Source of the DNA: Pelodera strongyloides
Taxonomy: Eukaryota > Nematoda > Chromadorea > Rhabditida > Rhabditidae
DNA length: 64,000 bases
Assembly: GCA_036852015.1 (NCBI GenBank)
Contig: JAANDG010000598.1
Coordinates: 1-64,000, forward strand
Direction of reading: 5' to 3'
Made by a program: the position numbers and the translations under genes. The first letter of the stretch is position 1. Every line of letters begins with the position of its first letter. Shown piece after piece: positions 23,101 through 31,989 of the stretch. The notes under the pieces were generated by a model. That model saw only the letters and a list, made by a program, of their open reading frames with translations. It made no database searches and had not been told where the DNA came from.

Positions 23101-26100
23101 CCGAGGCACAACAACAGTCCGCTGAGGTTAGATTTATAATTCTGTTCTGTTTTTCTTATCAATCATCATCAATTAAAAAAAAGATGAAACGCGAAACTTC
23201 GCGTCTTTTTTTGTGCGCGGCAGTAGCGCAGAGTTTTGTTTGATAGAAACAAACCTGTTTCTAGATTGTATTACATTTGCCAGTTACCACCTCGAACAGT
23301 ACACCGGTCACTTACTGCAGTATTCGAGTATTTTAGTATTTAATTAAACTACCATCTTTACAGGCGTCTGCTCATAAATACCGACTTGAAGCAATGGAGA
23401 AGATTGAGGAAAGTCTGAAGGAAAGGGTTGAAGAACAGAAAATTCTTATTGAGACACTCAGACAAGCACGCGAGACGGACCAGAAGGTGGGTGATTGTTG
23501 CTGACTTGCGGAATATGTTTTCCTGTTACTTTTTACAGATACCAGACACCACTAACTAACCACTAACTAACGAAACCCGAAATAGAATACTGAACAGAGC
23601 GTGAAGTAATGCAGTTATCATTGTTGTCAATCAGTATGAGTATGAGAAGGTTGAAGCCAAGTTTGAATACAGCGTCTAGTAGAAACCATAGTCATTTGCA
23701 GTATGGTAGTTCATATTTGTTGAGCGAGACACTCTGACTTACTTACAGTTAGGAATGACATTGCAGGAGCTTTCATCTTTGCGTGGACGCGATGCTTCCG
23801 ACAACGAGGTGCTCAATGCGGCTCAGGTCAAGGTAGGGACTATTTGCTTTCCATTCTGTCTCCATGTTATGTGAATATTGTGAATTATGGATGTATGAAG
23901 TCTGGTTAACTGGGTTAAAGCGAAGTACTGACCCGTTTTTACAACAGCATTATCACGCAGCGTATTTAAATGAATATAAATTAGAACAAAAAAATCGAGC
24001 TAAAGTCGGGCAAATTAGCATAAATACTCAAGAATTCAGTTGTCTGCAATGCGTTTCAAAAACCGGCCTGCTTTTCGCTTTAATCTTCTTGTATTTGTAT
24101 AGACTTGCACGTAACTCGTTGATGTTTAGATCGGTATTCTGGAATCCGCAGTGAAAGAGGGAGAGGCGAGGTCCGTGGAGTACGCTGAGATGATCAGCTC
24201 TCTCGAGTCGACTGTAGTGGATTTGAAGAACCAGTTGGAGGAGGGCAAGAAGCTGGAGGCTATGCAGAATGAGCGCAACGCTGCTGAGGTAGTATATTCA
24301 ACTCTATCTTTCTTATCGCTATCGCCGTTTCTTTATCATTGTTAGTCATCAGCCTTGACTATCAGTCATCAGTTTTGACGCTGATTGTACTTTGCTCGTA
24401 GTTTGGTATGTCATGCCTAAATGTTTCTACACTTGCTGTCTCTAGGGTTTAACGTCACGATTTTGTGGGTTTTTCAGCTCGAGCAGAAGATCTTGGCTCT
24501 CGAGACTGTTCTCCAAGAGAGGGACAATGAGAAGAATGACCTTTCAAGAAGAATTGAACAGAGTGAAGAACAGGCCAGAATTAAGGAGGTTGAGGCCCAG
24601 AGAATGATTGCCGAGATCGATTTGGTTAGTCATATATTTATTCATTTTTATATATTAAATTTTCGTTTCCTATATGCATAAAAGGCGATGTACATGATTG
24701 ATGTGGAGCTGAGTTGGTAATTCGATTGAAGGAAACAAATAATCAGAATTATAAGTTAAGCATGTTCTTTGGGATGTGTACACATTGTGTTGTAACGGGC
24801 GTACACAATTCCGTGCAAATGCATAAATGAAAGTGGTCAGACGCCGTATTCATCAACATGCAGGGAGCCTTCCCTGGTCTCCCCAGGGAGCTAAAGAGTG
24901 CGAGAGCCGAGAGCAGAAGAGATTCAGAGCGCTCTTGAGCCTAGGGAGGGCTCCATGTTTGTTGGTGAATACGGCCTCTGTTTAGCTTATTGTGACCCAA
25001 CATCTTATAGGACGTATCAACAATGTGGCTCACTCAAAATTGTCTCGTGTTGTTGCATTCCTTTCTTTGATTTAGCTTCGCTCCAAGGCTGAGGAGGAGC
25101 CACCAAAGGAGTCCAAGACCAATACGGCTGAGCTCGAACACGACAATAAGAGACTACGAGCGGAGGTCTGCATTTTTACATTGAATGAATGGTTCATGTT
25201 TATAATCGGTGAACTACGCTTGGGAGTTTGGTATAAATATAAAGGGACCTGACTCAAGAAAAATCGTTATTATTTATTTTGTAGTACAGACGGAAGAGTT
25301 TCCACATGTAAATTTCGTTGTACCTGTAGAAGGCGAGCGTACGCTAGAACGCGCCTACCAGTGTATTTCTTACACAAGCAAGTCTCACGGATAGTCCAAT
25401 TCTCTGCTGGATATTCGTTTAACTGGTCTAACCTTGCTTTTTTACCTTTTCACCTTTTAGGTGGAGCGTCTGGGCACATTGTGTGACGAATTTGACGACA
25501 TCGAAGAGGAACTCAAGAAGGAAAACTTTGCTCTTCTGCAGGAGCTGAACAGGCTGAAGGTGCGGAAGTTACGTATAGTATATGGATTTTATTATCGATA
25601 TCCATCGTTTTCATTTGTAACTGTAGTTGACCACGACAGCCGACACTTTCCCTATGCATAACGTGGTCTAGATTTGTAGTTGTGCAGTTTTGCCACTAAG
25701 AATAACTTCCGGTTGTGGTAAACCTACAGATTTTTGTATCACTTTATTTAGGACGCAGCGGCAGGAAAGACCACCTCGGGACCGTCTCTTCTAAGTGCGC
25801 TGACAAAGTCAGTGGATCCTTTGAGCCCCGATCGCCCCTTTGATCATCAGTAAGTATTTTGTTATTATTTTTAGTAATCTTTGGTTTCGTGATATCTCTT
25901 ATCGCGTTCTGCGCTTGTTACTTGTATGCAAAGTTGGGTGGAAGGGATGGTATTCTGTGTTTTCCGTGATGTCGTTCGTTTCTTTCCAGGAGTCCACTCG
26001 CTGCTCCGGATTCTGCCCAACAACTGCCCCATCAGCGTGCTCTCCTTTCACCAGCGGCTCCCAACTTTAATCAGGTTTGTTTATGCATATTATTTGTCGT

Positions 26101-26632
26101 GTAGATGAGCACCTATATGCTCGGCTCCACATGCGGTGTATTTCTTTTTTTGAGAAAGTTACGGTTTGTTTTTGAATAAATGAGGTATTTTCCCACTTAT
26201 CTTATCTGGCACTAGCACCCTTTACTTACAAAGAAAATATATTGAAACGAACAATGATTTTGCTTTAACTACTTTGTATTTGTGGTAGAAGATGAATGGG
26301 TAATCGCGATATTCTTGTAGACCGTTGTCTCTCCGGATCGTGTCGAACAGGCAAACAGAATTGCAGTGACACCCTCAATGAAGTGAGTAGTTGTCTTTCT
26401 CTATTCATTATTACGAACTCCATTATTGTCATGAGATTTTCGATTTTCCTATCGCCTTAAGGCATGTTTTTGGCATTATTATGTTTGTTTTCAAGTGTAG
26501 GCAACTTTTTTTTTTAGCCGCACCGTTGGCATGGACCGCCTGGCTAATGAGACCACTATGTTGGACCTGGATCAGAGTCCATCTAGAAAGATGAACGAGA
26601 GTGTCAACAAGTCGAAGTGTGCTCAACAGTAA
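11157..26632 (+). CDS. Long acidic coiled-coil protein, 41 coding exons, about 1,471 residues
   Basis: I joined 41 exons by splice consensus and frame. Every junction keeps one open frame from the ATG at 11157 to the TAA at 26630-26632. Residues 1-520 are acidic and Ser/Thr/Pro-rich, about 525-1352 are a nearly continuous heptad-type coiled coil, and 1353-1471 form a Ser/Pro-rich tail with possible proline-directed phosphosites (SPDR, SPSRK). There is no signal peptide, membrane segment or catalytic domain, so a structural or scaffolding protein of cytoplasm, cytoskeleton or nucleus is likely; this is inference and I do not recognise the family. The start is chosen because an acceptor (ATATTTAG, to 11146) lies ten bases upstream and the next exons follow in frame. 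Introns are mostly 90-400 bases, and the longest hold foldback elements. A donor-like GTAAGA overlaps the stop, so further exons cannot be excluded. Confidence 0.88.
13382..13771. mobile_element. TTAA-flanked foldback MITE, complete copy (390 bp)
   Basis: Ends are TTAAAGGGTCAGGGCCATTT and, at the right, AAATGGGCCTGACCCTTTAA. Inner pairs (GACCCCTATTTT/AAAATAGGGGTC; CATACCCAACTAT/ATAGTTGGGTATG) show that most of the element folds on itself. It sits in the intron between exons 6 and 7. Related copies: 5646-6929, and an end fragment near 3819. It is too short to encode a transposase. Confidence 0.85.
13869..14529 (+). repeat. Duplicated exon pair (exons 7 and 8)
   Basis: Exon 7 (53 codons) ends ESEQRTMTTLQ and exon 8 (49 codons) ends ESEQRTMTTLE. 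The last 39 bases of each are nearly identical and both introns are phase 0, so this looks like an internal exon duplication in which the front parts have since diverged (both keep a VVEQ motif). Confidence 0.8.
19797..20722. mobile_element. 926-bp element with GAGGCCGTATTTTAA inverted ends
   Basis: GAGGCCGTATTTTAA (19797-19811) is matched inverted by TTAAAATACGGCCTC (20708-20722). Both ends are packed with the short motif CATCTCGGAAT (about ten copies), giving subterminal repeats. The middle has no convincing coding frame. It lies in the intron between exons 24 and 25 and explains that intron's length. The terminus is shared with the elements at 24835 and 26781. A hAT-like assignment (CAG-type start) is possible, but I could not find an 8-bp target duplication. 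Confidence 0.8.
21335..21450 (+). repeat. Short tandem repeat in an intron (about 23-bp unit)
   Basis: Five imperfect copies of a unit like AGTAGTTACAAAAATTACAA lie in the intron between exons 26 and 27. A run of 12 G occurs in the preceding intron near 21045. Confidence 0.75.
23915..24083. mobile_element. TTAA-flanked MITE (169 bp), second family, copy 1
   Basis: The left end TTAAAGCGAAGTACTGACCC and the right end GCTTTTCGCTTTAA form inverted termini, continuing inward as CGTTTTT and AAAAACCGG. The interior, with GAGCTAAAGTCGGGCAAATT and TTAGCATAAATACT, is found inverted and diverged at 30057-30237. It lies in the intron between exons 33 and 34. Confidence 0.8.
24835..24981. mobile_element. 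MITE of the GGCCGTATT family (about 145 bp)
   Basis: The left end CAGACGCCGTATTCATCAAC and right end GTTGGTGAATACGGCCTCTG are inverted; a second inner pair (GGGAGCC/GGCTCC) extends the fold. It lies in the intron between exons 35 and 36 and shares its terminus with the 19797 and 26781 elements. Confidence 0.8.
25752..26632 (+). other. Exons 38-41 of the coiled-coil gene (C-terminal tail)
   Basis: Coding exons: 25752-25849, 25990-26074, 26321-26382, 26518-26632. They encode a Ser/Pro-rich, non-coiled tail of about 119 residues with motifs PLSPDRPF, LLSPAAPN, VVSPDR and DQSPSRK, ending NKSKCAQQ. Repeated SP(x)R/K motifs suggest cell-cycle kinase targets, which is inference. Phases are 2, 0 and 2. 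Confidence 0.82.
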
Positions 26633-27413
26633 GATTTCTGTATGGAATGAGCGGGGTCTCCCTGATTTTCATAATTTTTGCGGCTATTTACTTGTTTCCA
26701 CTGCTTACACCAGTGAGTGAGTATGTGCCGGTTCCCTTTTTTTGGCCTGCTTTATGTGGGTGATCTCAAGCGTGCTGCCGGAGGCCATATTCACCACTCA
26801 ATTCCCCATCTTTTTCTCTACGTCTCTCACATTAGAATGCTATTTTCTGTCCCCAGCGACTATTTCCCCGAGGGCATCGGAGTGGTGAATATGGCCTCTG
26901 TGCCTTGCGTACCGTAACAACTTTTTTGTCCTTTCTAGTCCATGTTTTAACCTTATTTTTTGATGGACATTTACGTTTTTCTGGACTACTGTATGAATCT
27001 TAGTTTTTGTAAGGTTTTTATTGGCATCCTCTTCCCTAATGAGAATTTGTTCGTGTGCATGAAGAATATAGTTTTATGTATTTTTTCTGTGGGATATATT
27101 TTCTGTAAAATTAACTTGTGCAATTAACCATGTGTGTTGTAAACTAATTTCCGAATGAGAATGCATCCCAGATTTGTGTTTTTATCTATTTGAGCACGTC
27201 CGCTTTGTAGCTATTTCCCTATTTTTCCTTTCCAAAATAATCGTATTTCCTTTCTACTGGTTGTGATTTGATCTATAGTTTTGGCCTCATTCCCAATGTA
27301 TACGCTGCCTTTTTATCTGATTTGCTCATATCGATGATACTCGCTGTTTTTATTAAGCCTTGTGAATTATATATTTAGTGTTTTGAAAACTGGAATTTAT
27401 TTCAGTGAATAAA
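26633..27413 (+). other. Probable 3' UTR of the coiled-coil gene
   Basis: No coding sequence is seen. The first clear AATAAA lies at 27408-27413, about 776 bases past the stop. The MITE at 26781-26898 sits inside. Poly(A) use is inferred from the motif only. Confidence 0.4.
26781..26898. mobile_element. MITE of the GGCCGTATT family (118 bp)
   Basis: GAGGCCATATTCACCACTC (26781-26799) and GAGTGGTGAATATGGCCTC (26880-26898) are exact inverted repeats. It lies 150 bases past the coiled-coil stop codon, in its probable 3' UTR. Confidence 0.88.
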
Positions 27414-27847
27414 ATATTGCATGCAAGTTGTTTATAATTCAGTGGAGAGGTGATAATTTATCATTAGAAAGTCTGGTTACACAAAGGAAATTTGTTATTA
27501 GTAGGAGCTAATTTGTATGGATAGTAGTTTGGAGGTCTTCTTGCACTGCATGTTTCATTAGCTAGGAATGGAAATGTCTTTATTGGTAAAAATTTATTTG
27601 GGAAATCGGCATGTTTTATCTTGATTATGGTAGTGGAAAGAAAAACAACCATAAATACACGTATAATTAGACATGAGGCTAAAAATCAATGTTCCGTTCT
27701 CTTACCGTTTTCTAGAACTAACATTTGAAAATTATTTTGATAATAATGTCCTTCATTATTATTATGGAACTATGACGTATGTATGGAAAAAAATATCGGC
27801 AAAACGTATCCCCCGTCTAGTTCCCGAAGCATAGCCGTTTCCGGGAA

Positions 27848-27907
27848 ATTTGCATATAACGAGTAGACATGCAAATTTAGTTGAGCGACAAACAAAATCA
27901 TGCAAAT
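27848..27907. promoter_or_regulatory. Cluster of three octamer (ATGCAAAT) motifs
   Basis: ATTTGCAT at 27848-27855 and ATGCAAAT at 27869-27876 and 27900-27907 are perfect octamers within 60 bases; the last two share the longer CATGCAAATTTA. In animals the octamer is bound by POU proteins and is typical of histone H2B and snRNA promoters. A donor-like TCTTCAG|GTAAAT follows at 27954, so this could be the promoter of the gene model at 28067-30014. Confidence 0.45.
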
Positions 27908-28066
27908 TTATTTGCGTCGTCACTTCGAGTTAGGCTACCAACACGTCTCTTCAGGTAAATTTCGTTCAGTGTCTTGTTTATATATTATTTATCTATGTAT
28001 GAGACATGTATGGATTACGTCAAAGAATTAAAAATGACTTATTTCTAATCATTATTCCCATTACAG

Positions 28067-29548
28067 ACGTTCTTCCGTACTGCGAGGACTTCGGGCGAAG
28101 GACTGGGAAAGGGACTGCAATTTACGAGAGCAACGATGTTCTACTACATGGTTAGTTTGTCAATTCAAGGAATATTTTGGTCAACTATTGAAGTTGATCC
28201 TCAAAATTGCTCGTTGTTACATAGTGATTTTATGCATGAATGTTGTGTTAGCATGTACTGCACAATGCAAAACTTACGCTATCTGCGCAGGCAAAGATCC
28301 CTATCCTAGTGTGCGCCAAGGGTATATGTAGGCCAAACTTCGATTTAACCACCTCAGCATGACTTGTCGCTTTGAGCTTATGCGAAGTTGAGTTTGACTT
28401 TGTGTTTGATGCTGATTTGACATAAATGTCGTTTGTTACTTATAATTTGGTAACTTCATACTATCGTAACGTGTTTTCTGTGTTTTTACATTTTATTTTG
28501 GCGTGATTCATGCCGTCATAAAATCCAAGATCCGGACGAGTGCGTAACTAAAATGTTATATACCGGATGGCGCTGATGGCGCAAATGTGGCGCTCTTGCA
28601 GCGCACCACTAAAACCACCGCGCGCCAACTGGAAATTCTCATTTTGGCGAGGTCCACCCCACGCGCGCACTCTATGTGGGATCGCCGCTACACGGTGGAA
28701 GCAATAAAAAAGAAAACAAATCCATTGTGTTTATAGTATTATGCGACGTGCGAGTGTATATTTGATTAGTGATCTTATTATGAAGTGTAGCTTATTGGGC
28801 TTAGACGTTTTATTCATAAACATAGAACTTTAACGGTAATTAATCACGGAGATTGTTTACTAATGAAGTTAGTGGTTATTACAAACGCTGCGCTTTGTCA
28901 TTTGCGGAGTTATTTTCGAAATTAAGATAATTTAACAGGTACTCTGTTCGTTAGCATGGATTCTGGTTTGTTTATCTTACGTTTCAAAATTGCAGACGCA
29001 AGTCAACAACGGCGATGACTTCATCCACTGTATGGCCAACACTCCTGAAATCAAGCTGAGGGACCCACGTGGGACAAGGACCATGTTTCCCAGGTAAGTC
29101 CCAGACAACGATGACCGTCAAAACAAATGAGCATATCCCCGACGGGAGGTGGCCTGGGTCAGGAGAACCTCCTGAAAGGCCCTCGACTTGAAGGACCGGG
29201 TAAGTGGGCCGGGTTCTTGCCCGGAGGCGTGCTCGGTGCCGGCCCGACTCTGGCGAGGGTCGGTAGCACAACACCGGACTCACTGGCGACCGGGGCGGGA
29301 GTGAAAAGCGGCAGGACAGTGTGGCTACGTCGGGAGAATTCGGGAAGCGAGAACCCACGCGGCGGCGAAGGACGGTCAGTTTGGAGGGTCATTTAGTGGC
29401 CAATTGATGGATAATTAGGTAGTAAGTTCCTTGGGGAGGTAGCATTTCACAAGTCTTCTGTCCGCTTGTGGTAGATGTAGGTAATTGGGGTTTGTAGACA
29501 TAGCATAGAAGGGGAAATGATAGGGTTTTAACTGAGTAGTCTCTACTT

Positions 29549-29647
<99 letters not shown>

Positions 29648-30014
29648 GTCACACTATATAAGTAACCTTTCTCTCTCTCTCTGGTTCACAATGATCTGGT
29701 ACAAGGTCTCACCGTATAATTCACTTTCCACTCGATTTTCAACTTACATGTTCAACTTACACGTTCACACCCCTCATCAGTTAATTGTTTTACACATTAG
29801 TTGCATTTGATTCTTGTTTTACTCGCTTGAATAAATTTATTAGGTTTATTATGTTGTTTTGTTGTCTTTTATTTATTACTTGCACAGGAATACGGACGGC
29901 CCCACTGCGACCTGCGACCAACCACAAGTGGTCGTGAACCAGACTCTAAATGGTTTCCACAGGAAAAAAAGGATTTATTTCGGTTTATCCACTCTTCATG
30001 CTTACTGGACTTGA
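28067..30014 (+). CDS. Tentative small gene, three coding exons, unrecognised
   Basis: Exons 28067-28150, 28996-29093 and 29888-30014 have good acceptors (CCCATTACAG, AAAATTGCAG, CTTGCACAG) and donors (GTTAGT, GTAAGT) and join in one open frame to TGA at 30012-30014. The likely start is ATG at 28136 (MFYYM, then TQVNNGDDFIHCMANTPEIK); the frame is open upstream in the first exon, so the true start may be earlier. The product would be about 80 residues with a basic C-terminal part (HRKKRIYFG). No family is recognised. The second intron contains the GAGCATATCCCC element and a CT microsatellite. Confidence 0.3.
29129..29830 (+). mobile_element. GAGCATATCCCC repeat element, copy 1, with CT microsatellite
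   Basis: Starts GAGCATATCCCC, then a GC-rich stretch, TAGATG..GCAATTGGGG-like and GGGAAATGATAGGG segments, TCTCTAC and a long (CT)n tract (29552-29643). The same order occurs at 52711-53330. The 5' part is GC-rich (to about 29390), unlike the AT-rich surroundings. Open frames across the CT tract are low-complexity artefacts. The element class is unknown; no reverse transcriptase is seen. Confidence 0.55.
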
Positions 30015-30056
30015 TGGTATAATTCTAATCAGAATTTGGTGCGTTGCGATGCAATT

Positions 30057-30237
30057 TTAAAGCTAAATACCCGCCGTTTTTTGAAACGCATCGTGGAAAT
30101 CTGAGTTCTTACGTATTTATGCTAGTTTGTCGAATTTAGCTCGAATTTTTATTCTAATGTATGCGTATTTGCATAAGCTGCATAAGAACGCTGGTGTACC
30201 CGATGCTTTTCAAAAACCGGACAGTGTATCGCTTTAA
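30057..30237. mobile_element. TTAA-flanked MITE, second family, copy 2 (181 bp)
   Basis: The left end TTAAAGCTAAATACCCGCCG and right end ACAGTGTATCGCTTTAA, with inner GTTTTTTGAAA and TTTTCAAAAACCGG, form inverted termini. The interior is the diverged reverse complement of 23915-24083. Confidence 0.75.
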
Positions 30238-31700
30238 CCCTTGCACGCATCGGTGTGACGCTCTTTTTTGACTCCATGCGCAGCATTGAGGCTTACGAAG
30301 AGCTGTACATTTTTGCGCGTACTATAAAATTGCGCAAAGGGTGCACTGCAACTATTGACTTTGCGCGTAGCATAGGATATTGCACGCGTCAATATCTGCA
30401 TTTTTTTACATTGCGCGCAGCCTAGAATCTTGCCCACAATGGTTCGATGTCATTTTACTCTGGCGCACAGCGTGGACTCGCACAAATTGTTTTGTCTTTG
30501 CGACCTGCGCACTGCGATGCGATGTAATAGTTTACATTGCACACATCATAGAAACTTTCGCACTGCGATGCGATGTGAATTTTAACCATGCGCGTAGCAC
30601 AGAGTCTTGTGCACAGTGAAGCAATATGCAATTTTTATCCTTGCGCGTAGCGTAGACTCTTGCACACAATACTGCGATGCATTTTTGCGTTATTTTAACC
30701 TCGCTCGCACCATATACTCTTGCGCTCGGCAGTGTGCTGCATTTTTAACTTTGCCGCAGCGTAGAATATTGCGCACATCGATGTGAAAAAAACTATGTGA
30801 ATTTCCTTAAATTTGAGGGTAGCACGGTATCTTGCGCATATCATTGTGATGTAAGTTGGGCGAGGCACGATATCTTGTGCGCATCATTACGATGCAATTT
30901 TGTGCGCATCACGGTATCTTGCGCACAGCGTTTGCTCACGCACAGAGGTGCACTGCAATATTTGGCTAGCACGTTTCGTTCCTTACTCGTAATAGACTCT
31001 TGTGCACAAGGCTGCAATGCATTTTTGTGCTTGTGCGCAGCATGGAGACTGTCGCATAGCGATCCTATATTTTAACCTTGCTCGCACCATACACTCTGGG
31101 CGCACAGCGATGTGAAAAAACCTATGTGAAATTTTTAACTTTGCCCGTTATCCTGCGCGCAGCGTTGAGATGTAAATTTGTGCGAAGAAAGGTATCTTGC
31201 GCACGGCGTTTGCTCACGCACAGAGGTGCGCTGCAATATTTGGATACAATATGCGATCCCTTCTAGCCCGAAGACCGAGAAATTTCCCATCAAAAGCCCA
31301 TCATAGAGTCCTGCGTACAGCGATGTTAATAATAATAATAAATGTTTATTGGATCAACGAGGCGTAGGAACAGAGAAGAAAGTTCTTGGGGTAGTTACGT
31401 AGTTACTGTGAGCTCGCAAACCAAAAGGTACCCTCAGATAATTGACGTAGTGCATAATTGACGTAGTCTATAGTCTATAATTCACACAAGGTGAAAAGTT
31501 GCATCCCATCGCTGTGCGCAAGTCTCCATGCTGAGCACAAAGTCAAAAAGTGGGGACTGTCGCACACAAGTAGCTGCAATTTTTTACTTTGCGCGCAGCA
31601 CAGAAGCCTGCGTACTGCCATGCTATGTATGTTTGACATTGCGCACATCATAGAAACTTGCTCACAGAGCAAAGCCGCAGTAAGCTTAACCTAGCACACA
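30238..31700. repeat. Degenerate tandem repeat field
   Basis: Motifs such as TTGCGCGCAGC, CATAGAATCTTGCGCAC, GCGATGCGATG and TTTTAACCTTGCGC recur every 60-90 bases with heavy divergence. Vocabulary (TTGCGCGCA, TTTTAAC) is shared with the 123-bp satellite to its right, so it may be an ancient relative. Open frames here look incidental. Confidence 0.6.
31325..31372 (-). mobile_element. LINE-like 3' tail fragment
   Basis: Read on the minus strand, GATCCAATAAACATTTATTA runs into a short (ATT)n tail, as in the 3' ends of several non-LTR retrotransposon groups. Only a few tens of bases remain. This is an inference from tail form. Confidence 0.35.
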
Positions 31701-31949
31701 TTGATTTGCTTGTCATGGCCATTCAATTGTTGCTTGTCAACCTTTTATCACATTGATGCACACATTTCATTTTCTGTTTTAATAAATATTTTATTTTAAT
31801 TTGTGACGCCGGTACAAATGATCATTTGTGTGCGTTGAAAAAAAATGTTTATTGTACTCCGCGCATAATTCAAGCTGCGTGATTAATATTAACGCTTTAT
31901 TCAATAAATTCAATATTACTTACAAAGTGGCGAAGAAAGATAAAAACAC

Positions 31950-31982
31950 ACACACACACACGCACGCACACACACACACATG
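31950..31982. repeat. CA microsatellite
   Basis: An ACACACAC tract interrupted by two CGCA units immediately precedes the 123-bp satellite. Confidence 0.9.
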
Positions 31983-31989
31983 ACGCTGC

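Larger units (their letters stand above)
16291..25559 (+). other. Exons 14-37 of the coiled-coil gene (coiled-coil rod)
   Basis: Coding exons: 16291-16358, 16597-16684, 16870-17007, 17267-17368, 17515-17631, 17788-17850, 17950-18033, 18330-18434, 18729-18851, 18999-19112, 19422-19535, 20904-21017, 21152-21226, 21492-21575, 21767-21859, 21988-22071, 22242-22316, 22950-23126, 23364-23486, 23767-23832, 24130-24288, 24478-24624, 25076-25165, 25461-25559. All 23 introns from exon 15 to exon 38 are phase 0. Many exons start with Leu and 14 of the 22 exons 16-37 end in Glu (GAG|GT). The end of exon 16 is uncertain: the coil-like frame runs to GAG at 16998, where no GT exists, and the nearest in-frame donor is TGT|GTTAAC at 17007. 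Confidence 0.85.

Noticed and set aside
26621..26640. Further exons after the coiled-coil stop codon
   Set aside because: CAACA|GTAAGA overlaps the stop and is donor-like, but I found no convincing acceptor with open frame before the MITE and poly(A) signal; left as a minor possibility.
29547..29810. Ser-Leu repeat protein frame, and the Arg-Glu repeat frame near 53018-53388
   Set aside because: Both are (CT)n microsatellites read in frame.
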